DNA of 55,371 nt, taken from Rhodospirillaceae bacterium BRH_c57 (GTDB lineage Bacteria; Pseudomonadota; Alphaproteobacteria; Rhodospirillales; Rhodospirillaceae). The notes under the pieces are model-generated. The model had not been told where the DNA came from and ran no database searches. It worked only from the letters and a program-made list of their open reading frames with translations. Shown here one piece after another: positions 49,896 to 55,371 of this stretch (within the stretch, counting starts at the first letter, position 1; every line of letters starts with the position of its first letter). The translations under genes were made by a program, and so were the position numbers. The stretch lies in the NCBI GenBank assembly GCA_000961745.1, contig LAEA01000057.1, positions 1 to 55,371 on the forward strand, read 5' to 3'.

Positions 49896-51287
49896 ATGCT
49901 CGCCAAGGTCCGCAACCTTCTGTTTCGGGACAGTCACCTCAACTGGTCGCTGGCCGACCAAGCCGTGGTCAGCGGGGTGAACTTTCTGACGGGACTGATG
50001 CTCGCGCGCTTCCTCGGCATGGCTGAGTTCGGCCGGTACTCGTTGGCGTGGATGATTGTGCTGTTCGCCAACTCCATCCAGATCGCCCTGGTCCTGGAAC
50101 CGATGATGAGCATCGGCCCCAAGCAGCCGGCCGACACACAGCGCGCCTACTACACTGCCCTGGCCGTCCAGCAAGTCGCCCTCAGCCTGGTAATGGCCGG
50201 GCTGATTGCCGGCGGGGTGTGGCTGGCCGGCATCCACATGCCCGGCTGGAGGACCGACGGCCTGGCCCTGCCGCTAGCCTGCGTCGTGGTGACCTTCCAG
50301 CTCCAGGAGTTCCTGCGCCGCTACTTCTTCTGCATCGGGCGGCCCCGGCTGGCCATGATGTCCGACACCCTGCGCTACTTCGGCCAAATCGCCCTGCTGG
50401 TGAGTCTGGTGGTGGTCGTCATGGCGGCCGGCGACCCGGCTTTTCGGGTGACCAGCATCACCGCGTTGTGGGCCATTGCGGCGGCGGGTGCGGGCGCGAC
50501 TGTCATCTCGGCCTTCTTCTTCGTCCGGCCGCGCTTTGAGTGGGACATCCTGTGCAGCAGCATGGGGCGCCACTGGCAGTCCTCGAAGTGGTTGCTACCC
50601 TCGAACATCATCTATTGGTTCTCCGGGCATTTCTTCATCATCGCAGCGGGTTTCTTCCTGGGTGCCGCGGCGGTCGGCGCGCTGCGTGCGGCGCACAATC
50701 TGATCGCCATCACCCACATCCTGTTCCAGGCCTGGGAGAACATCGTCCCGGCACGGGCCGCCCGCCTGTACCACAGCCAGGGCGCCCATGCCCTGAGCGA
50801 GTTCCTGAAGCGCGTGGCGCTCAACGGCGGACTGGTGACGGCGGCGATCATCGTGGCCGTGAACGTGCGGCCCGGCGCCCTTCTGGGCATGGTCTTCGGG
50901 CAGGAGTACGCGGAATACGGACACCTGCTGCTGTACTACGGCGTCAGCTACATGTTCCTGTTCTTCTCCCTGCCTCTCAAGGCGGGCCTGCGCGCAGTGG
51001 AAAACACCAAGCTGATCTTCATGGCCCATCTGGCGGTCACCGTGTTCACCCTGGCCACCTTCCATCCGCTGGTCACCACCTTCGGTCTTGAGGGCGCCAT
51101 CACCGGCATCCTGGGCACGATGGTGATCCTGGTCACCGTTCTATACGTCGGGCTGCGTCGCATCCTCGGCCGGATGGAAGCCAGGGAAAGCACGGCTGCC
51201 GAGGAAGACGCCCAGGAGGAACAGCAGGCCGGGCCTGCGGCGGCGGCGGCAGGCGGCCACAGGTTCATCGAAAGGAGCGGATCATGA
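49896..51287 (+). CDS. Wzx-like polysaccharide flippase
   Basis: A 463-residue multi-spanning membrane protein of the MATE/PST type with about twelve to fourteen helices, for example FLTGLMLARFLGMAEFGRYSLAWMIVLF at the start and LGAAAVGALRAAHNLIAITHILFQAWENIVP in the centre, typical of Wzx O-unit translocases. It would move lipid-linked repeat units to the periplasm. The C-terminal tail is Ala/Glu/Gln-rich. ATG 49896 is used; GTG 49839, overlapping the previous gene, is an alternative. The stop overlaps the next start as ATGA. Confidence 0.88.
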   Translation: MLAKVRNLLFRDSHLNWSLADQAVVSGVNFLTGLMLARFLGMAEFGRYSLAWMIVLFANSIQIALVLEPMMSIGPKQPADTQRAYYTALAVQQVALSLVMAGLIAGGVWLAGIHMPGWRTDGLALPLACVVVTFQLQEFLRRYFFCIGRPRLAMMSDTLRYFGQIALLVSLVVVVMAAGDPAFRVTSITALWAIAAAGAGATVISAFFFVRPRFEWDILCSSMGRHWQSSKWLLPSNIIYWFSGHFFIIAAGFFLGAAAVGALRAAHNLIAITHILFQAWENIVPARAARLYHSQGAHALSEFLKRVALNGGLVTAAIIVAVNVRPGALLGMVFGQEYAEYGHLLLYYGVSYMFLFFSLPLKAGLRAVENTKLIFMAHLAVTVFTLATFHPLVTTFGLEGAITGILGTMVILVTVLYVGLRRILGRMEARESTAAEEDAQEEQQAGPAAAAAGGHRFIERSGS

Positions 51288-51862
51288 GACGCCTCCTGCG
51301 CACCCTGTTCCAGGGCGTGGTGCGGGCCTATGCCGTGCGCGCCAACGTGACCCTTGGGTCGCGGGTCCACATCGGGCCGTTCAGCCACCTGTGGGCGCCC
51401 AATGCCTTGAGCGTCGGAGACGATGTCTACATCGGCAAGTTCTGCACCATCGAGGTGGACGGCTCCATCGGCAATCAGGTCCTGATTGCCAACGGCGTCG
51501 GGCTGGTCGGCCGGCACGATCACGACTTCACGACGGTCGGCGTTCCCGTGCGCAGCGCGCCGTGGGTTGGCGACGACAGCTTCCAGGCGCCACAGGGCCA
51601 GGAGCGCGTGGTGGTCGAAGACGACGTGTGGCTCGGCTACGGCTGCATCGTGCTGTCGGGCGTGACCATCGGGCACGGCGCCATTGTCTCGGCCGGCGCC
51701 GTGGTCACCCACAACGTGGACCCCTACGCCATCGTCGCCGGCGTCCCGGCCCGCAAGGTGGGCGACCGTTTCAGCCCGGAGGACCGCCTGCGTCACGAAC
51801 ACATCCTGCGCTACGGCCATGTCCCGCCCCAGGCGGACGGTGACCGGGTGGCGGCGGAATGA
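51284..51862 (+). CDS. Hexapeptide-repeat acyltransferase (LbetaH)
   Basis: A 192-residue left-handed beta-helix acyltransferase with hexapeptide repeats (VTLGSRVHIGPFSHLW, LSVGDDVYIGKFCTIEVDG, VVEDDVWLGYGCIVLSGVTIGHGAIVSAGAVV) and the terminal VDPYAIVAGVPARKVG seen in WbbJ/CysE-type acetyltransferases. The catalytic His is probably in GRHDHDF. It likely O-acetylates a sugar of the repeat unit in the cytoplasm, complementing the periplasmic MBOAT system. The start overlaps the flippase stop. Confidence 0.9.
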   Translation: MRRLLRTLFQGVVRAYAVRANVTLGSRVHIGPFSHLWAPNALSVGDDVYIGKFCTIEVDGSIGNQVLIANGVGLVGRHDHDFTTVGVPVRSAPWVGDDSFQAPQGQERVVVEDDVWLGYGCIVLSGVTIGHGAIVSAGAVVTHNVDPYAIVAGVPARKVGDRFSPEDRLRHEHILRYGHVPPQADGDRVAAE

Positions 51863-51879
51863 TGAAAGGAGGGGCTCCC

Positions 51880-53190
51880 ATGAACATCCTCGTGTCCGCT
51901 TACGCCTGCGAGCCTGATCGCGGGTCCGAGCCCGGCCAGGGCTGGAACTGGGCGCTGGCGTGGGCGCGCATGGGGCATCATGTTTGGGTGCTGACCTGCC
52001 GCGCGCACCACGAAAAGACCATCCACGACAGCCTTGCAGCCAAGCCCTTGCCGGGTGATCTGGCCGGCCGCGTGCACTTCGTCTTCCACGATCCGGCCGG
52101 CTGGCCGGGACCGGGGTACGAACGGCCGCGCTTCGTGCGCAGCCATTACCTCGCCTGGCAATGGACCGTGCGCGCCGTGGCCCGCAAGCTTCATGCCGAA
52201 ATCGGCTTTGACCTTGTCCACCATGTGTCGTGGGGCGTGGTCCGCCAGCCGTCATTCCTGGGTGATCTGGGCGTGCCGCTGGTGTTCGGCCCGGTCGGCG
52301 GCGGCGAGCGCACGCCGTGGAAGATGCGCGACGGCTTTTCCGCCAAGGGCCATGCCCTGGAGATCCTGCGCGACATGCTCAACGGCGCGGTGCGCCTGGA
52401 CCCCATGATGCACCGCACGTTCGCCCAGGCCAGCGCCATCCTGTGCAAGACGTCGGAATCCGCCGCCCTGGTGCCCAAGACCTACCAAGCCAAGACCCGC
52501 GTGTTCCTGGAAGTCTTCGCCGACCCCGAAACCCAGACCGGCGCGCGACCCGACATCGCGCAACGGCCGTTCCGGGTGCTCTATGTGGGGCGGCTGCTGC
52601 ACTGGAAGGGCGCCCATCTGGCCCTTGCCGCCTTCGCCCGGCTGGCCGCCGCCGACCCCGACGCCCGCCTGACCCTGGTCGGCAAGGGACCGGAGAGCGG
52701 TCGCCTGCACGCCCAGGCCGTGGAGTTTGGCATCGCCAGCCGCATCGAGTGGCGCGAGTGGGTGCCGCAGCCCGACCTGCACGCCCTCTACGCCGACCAC
52801 TCGGTATTCCTGTTCCCCAGCCTGCATGACAGCAGCGGCAACGTGGTTCTGGAAGCCCTGGGCCACGGCCTGCCGGTGGTCTGCCTGGGCCTGGGCGGTC
52901 CCAAAGAAATGGTGGACGACACCTGCGGCCGGGTCATCGAAGCCGAAACACGCACCGTCGATGAGGTGGTGGCCAATCTGGGCGCCGCGCTGATCGACCT
53001 GCGCACGCGGCCCGATCTCCACCAAGCCCTGTCACGGGGCGCCGCCACCCGCGCCGCCGCGTTCTCGTCCGACGTGCGGCCGTCGGCCCTGGTGCGCCTG
53101 GTCCAGGAGGTCGGCCAAGTGACCATCACCACGCCCCGCCCCCTGTCACGGGCGGCTCCAGCTACGCACACCAGAGGGGCGGCATCATGA
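51880..53190 (+). CDS. Glycosyltransferase family 4 protein
   Basis: A 436-residue GT-B transferase. The N-terminal domain starts MNILVSAYACEPDRGSEPGQGWNWA, a sequence common in GT4 members of polysaccharide loci. The C-terminal domain has VLYVGRLLHWKGAHLALAAF, LTLVGKGPE and the acid motif in HDSSGNVVLEAL, where Asp takes the first position of the usual EX7E. ATG 51880 has AGGAGGGG about 8 nt upstream; the frame begins 7 codons earlier, overlapping the previous stop. Its own stop overlaps the next start as ATGA. Confidence 0.9.
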   Translation: MNILVSAYACEPDRGSEPGQGWNWALAWARMGHHVWVLTCRAHHEKTIHDSLAAKPLPGDLAGRVHFVFHDPAGWPGPGYERPRFVRSHYLAWQWTVRAVARKLHAEIGFDLVHHVSWGVVRQPSFLGDLGVPLVFGPVGGGERTPWKMRDGFSAKGHALEILRDMLNGAVRLDPMMHRTFAQASAILCKTSESAALVPKTYQAKTRVFLEVFADPETQTGARPDIAQRPFRVLYVGRLLHWKGAHLALAAFARLAAADPDARLTLVGKGPESGRLHAQAVEFGIASRIEWREWVPQPDLHALYADHSVFLFPSLHDSSGNVVLEALGHGLPVVCLGLGGPKEMVDDTCGRVIEAETRTVDEVVANLGAALIDLRTRPDLHQALSRGAATRAAAFSSDVRPSALVRLVQEVGQVTITTPRPLSRAAPATHTRGAAS

Positions 53191-54563
53191 CCCTTGGCCG
53201 CATCAAATTCACGCTTCTGATGAGCATGTTGGTGGGCTATCTGGTCCTCACCTACGGCTTCATGCAATTGCGCATCCCACCCGGCGGTATCGGCATCCCC
53301 CTGGGCGAGTTGGTGCTGATGGTCTACCTGATGACCATCACTTGGCCGCGCGTGCTGCACGACATGGGCCGCACCACGTACCTGCCGATCTTCGTCCTGT
53401 GGTGGGGCTACGGCGCCATCATGGTGTCGATCGGCGCCCTCAAGTACGGGCCATGGGCGTTGCGCGACGCCACCTCGATGATCGAGAGCTTGTACGTGAT
53501 CGTCGGGTTCGCGGTGGCGTCGAACCCCCGCCAGCTCGACCGTTTCTTCCGCTGGCTGGGGATTGCGGCACTGCTCTACGTGGCGATGCTGTGGGGGTAT
53601 TTCGACTCCGTCAACCTGCGGCAATACTCCCCCACTTTGCAGGGCGGCCAGGGGCAGGACGTCGCCCTGATATTCTACTACCCGTTCGCCAGCAACTTCG
53701 TGCTGTGGGCGGCGGCCGGGCTGCTGCTGTTCTTCACCCGCCACCCGCGATGGGGCAAGTTCGCGCTAATGGGGGCAGGAATGCTGATCGCGTTCGCGCT
53801 GGTCGTCGTCCAGGCCCGCCTGACCTACCTTCAGATCGTGGCGCTGGTCGCCCTGTTCATGCTGCTGCGCCGCAGCACGCTGACCCGCGCCACACTGCTG
53901 ATCCCCATGATGTTCGTTGGCCTGGGCCTGTTCCTGATGGCCGGGGTCCAGGTGGGGGGCCGCATCACCGAGCAGGTCGATTTCGACTTCTTCATCAACC
54001 ACGTTCTCAGCATCGTCGGCATGGGCGAAGGCGGCGAGAGCATCGAACAAGCCAACTCCGGTGTGCCGCTGCGCCTGCAATGGTGGGAAAACATCTGGGA
54101 CCAGCTCACCGAGGGCATTCACCACATGCTGTTCGGCCTGGGCTACGGCATCCCGCTGGTCGATTTCGGTGTCGGCGAGGAAGGCGTGAAGGTCCGCGAG
54201 CCGCACAACTCCTATCTGTCGCTGCTGGCCCGCCTGGGCATCGTCGGCGTGGTCCTGTGGGTGTCCATGCACATTGCCCTGCTTTCCGCGTGGTGGCGGG
54301 CCTGGAGCTTCGCCCGCCGCATGGGCTGGCAGGAATGGGACGACCGGCTGATATGGCTGATGACGTTCTTCATCCTGCTGTGGGTCGCCGCGCTTCCCGA
54401 GGACGGGTTTGAAAAGCCGTTCTTCGCCATCCCCTACTACATCATGTGGGGCGTGGTCCTGCGCACCTTGCTGCACTTCAAGGACTGGGCCGCCACCCCC
54501 CACCCCCCTGTACCGGAAGAAAAAGTCGAGGAGGCCAGGGGCCGCCCCGAGACGTCTTCCTGA
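53187..54563 (+). CDS. O-antigen ligase / Wzy-like polymerase
   Basis: A 458-residue membrane protein with about eleven helices and a periplasmic loop between about 250 and 340. The [21 protein letters not shown] segment is typical of the Wzy/WaaL O-antigen ligase family (conserved H-N-x-Y/F/L in the large loop). In this locus, with Wzx, Wza and Wzc homologues, polymerisation of repeat units is the likely job. The C-terminal tail is Pro/Glu-rich. It is overlapped with the preceding GT4 and lies 35 nt before gmd. Confidence 0.87.
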   Translation: MTLGRIKFTLLMSMLVGYLVLTYGFMQLRIPPGGIGIPLGELVLMVYLMTITWPRVLHDMGRTTYLPIFVLWWGYGAIMVSIGALKYGPWALRDATSMIESLYVIVGFAVASNPRQLDRFFRWLGIAALLYVAMLWGYFDSVNLRQYSPTLQGGQGQDVALIFYYPFASNFVLWAAAGLLLFFTRHPRWGKFALMGAGMLIAFALVVVQARLTYLQIVALVALFMLLRRSTLTRATLLIPMMFVGLGLFLMAGVQVGGRITEQVDFDFFINHVLSIVGMGEGGESIEQANSGVPLRLQWWENIWDQLTEGIHHMLFGLGYGIPLVDFGVGEEGVKVREPHNSYLSLLARLGIVGVVLWVSMHIALLSAWWRAWSFARRMGWQEWDDRLIWLMTFFILLWVAALPEDGFEKPFFAIPYYIMWGVVLRTLLHFKDWAATPHPPVPEEKVEEARGRPETSS

Positions 54564-54598
54564 CACCAGACGGCTGCGCTTCGAGGAGGAGCTTTATA

Positions 54599-55371
54599 AT
54601 GCAGAAGACCGCGTTGATTACCGGCATCACCGGCCAGGACGGCGCCTATCTGGCCGAGTTGCTGCTCGCCAAGGGATATGCCGTGCACGGCGTCAAGCGC
54701 CGCTCGTCATCGTTCAACAGCGAGCGCGTGGACCACCTGTACACCGATCCACATGAGGGCGACGCCCGCTTCTTCCTGCACTACGGCGACCTGACCGACG
54801 CCACCAACCTCATCCGGCTGGTCCAGGAAGTGCAGCCCGACGAGATCTACAACCTCGCCGCCCAAAGCCACGTCCAGGTGTCGTTCGAGACGCCCGAGTA
54901 CACCGCCAACAGCGACGCCATCGGCACGTTGCGCCTGCTGGAGGCCATCCGGATCCTCAAGATGGGGGATACGGTGCGATTCTATCAGGCGTCCACGTCC
55001 GAACTCTATGGCAAGGTCCAGGAAACCCCGCAGAGTGAGACAACGCCGTTCTACCCCCGCAGCCCCTATGCGGCGGCCAAGCTGTACGCCTACTGGATCA
55101 CGGTGAACTACCGCGAGGCCTATGGGATGCACGCCTCCAACGGCATCCTGTTCAACCATGAAAGCCCAATCCGGGGCGAAACCTTTGTCACCCGCAAGAT
55201 CACCCGCGCCGTGGCGGCCATGGAACTGGGCCTTCAGGACACGTTGTACCTCGGCAACCTCGACGCCAAGCGCGACTGGGGCCACGCCAAGGACTACGTC
55301 GAGGGCATGTGGCGCATCGTCCAGCAGGACACCCCCGACGACTTCGTGCTGGCCACCGGCGAGACCCATTC
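54599..55371 (+). CDS. gmd: GDP-mannose 4,6-dehydratase, cut by the window end
   Basis: The first 257 codons of an SDR-type GDP-mannose dehydratase; the frame stays open to the last base. The start ATG at 54599 has GAGGAGGAG upstream. Visible motifs are [13 protein letters not shown] (NAD(P) binding), [26 protein letters not shown], the catalytic STSELYG and YAAAK, and [20 protein letters not shown], all diagnostic for Gmd. It makes GDP-4-keto-6-deoxymannose from GDP-mannose, using the ManC product, toward rhamnose, fucose or perosamine. Which of these cannot be told, since later genes lie outside the window. Confidence 0.95.
   Translation, partial: MQKTALITGITGQDGAYLAELLLAKGYAVHGVKRRSSSFNSERVDHLYTDPHEGDARFFLHYGDLTDATNLIRLVQEVQPDEIYNLAAQSHVQVSFETPEYTANSDAIGTLRLLEAIRILKMGDTVRFYQASTSELYGKVQETPQSETTPFYPRSPYAAAKLYAYWITVNYREAYGMHASNGILFNHESPIRGETFVTRKITRAVAAMELGLQDTLYLGNLDAKRDWGHAKDYVEGMWRIVQQDTPDDFVLATGETH

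Overview
The window is high-GC DNA with dense gene packing, ATGA start/stop overlaps and strong GC3 bias. The gene set includes CbpA/CbpM, OxyR with the paired redox cysteines, a PPi-dependent phosphofructokinase, ergothioneine EgtB/EgtD, a FlaF-like protein, and several proteins carrying PG_binding_1 repeats. Together these suggest an alphaproteobacterium, most likely of the Rhodospirillales (inference from content, not from a search). No rRNA, tRNA, transposase, prophage or CRISPR array was recognised.

Layout. 1-7.5 kb: a small conserved-looking protein, the cbpA-cbpM chaperone pair, a secreted peptidoglycan-binding protein, a 4-hydroxyphenylacetate hydroxylase / 4-hydroxybutyryl-CoA dehydratase family enzyme with a divergent TetR regulator, an SDR oxidoreductase, a NERD nuclease-related protein and a GNAT acetyltransferase. 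7.5-13.6 kb: an MscS channel, a redox/editing group on the minus strand (OxyR, glutathione-transferase-like protein, YbaK-type deacylase), YccF, Pfp and a lipoprotein. Palindrome-rich repeat elements fill intergenic gaps here. 13.9-17.4 kb: a lower-GC autotransporter, then a GlsB/YeaQ membrane protein and a Crp/Fnr regulator as an operon. 17.5-23.2 kb: a 1511-residue secreted PG-binding protein with three internal repeats, an Arg-rich leader ORF overlapping the start of an MgtC/SapB membrane protein, and a small secreted Gln-rich protein. 23.3-26.3 kb: an iron(III) ABC binding protein and permease, with Fur-like boxes before each and a terminator between them. 26.3-31 kb: a Sel1/PG-binding lipoprotein, a CBM2-like protein, a coiled-coil membrane protein and CysS. 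31-36 kb: a c-di-GMP phosphodiesterase response regulator overlapping a hybrid histidine kinase, then a FlaF-like gene. 36-38.2 kb: egtBD.

38.5-55.4 kb is one long exopolysaccharide region on the plus strand. An MBOAT O-acyltransferase, an SGNH-like partner and ManC form an overlapping operon. They are followed by an outer-membrane beta-barrel protein, a Wza-like export protein, a Wzc-like co-polymerase/tyrosine kinase, a fusion of a GT4 glycosyltransferase with a WecG/TagA/CpsF domain, a Wzx-like flippase, a hexapeptide acyltransferase, a second GT4, a Wzy-like polymerase and gmd (cut by the window end). ManC and Gmd point to GDP-mannose and a 6-deoxyhexose derived from it. The MBOAT/SGNH pair and the hexapeptide acyltransferase point to acetylation. 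Wza/Wzc/Wzx/Wzy point to a Wzx/Wzy-dependent export route.

The observations I rate highest are the Arg-rich leader ORF before mgtC, the triplicated 1511-residue protein, the GT4-WecG fusion, the intergenic elements with inverted ends at gene 3' ends, and the AbfD/HpaB-family enzyme that keeps only two of the four cluster ligands. All functional statements come from motif recognition by eye. No alignment or database search was run.
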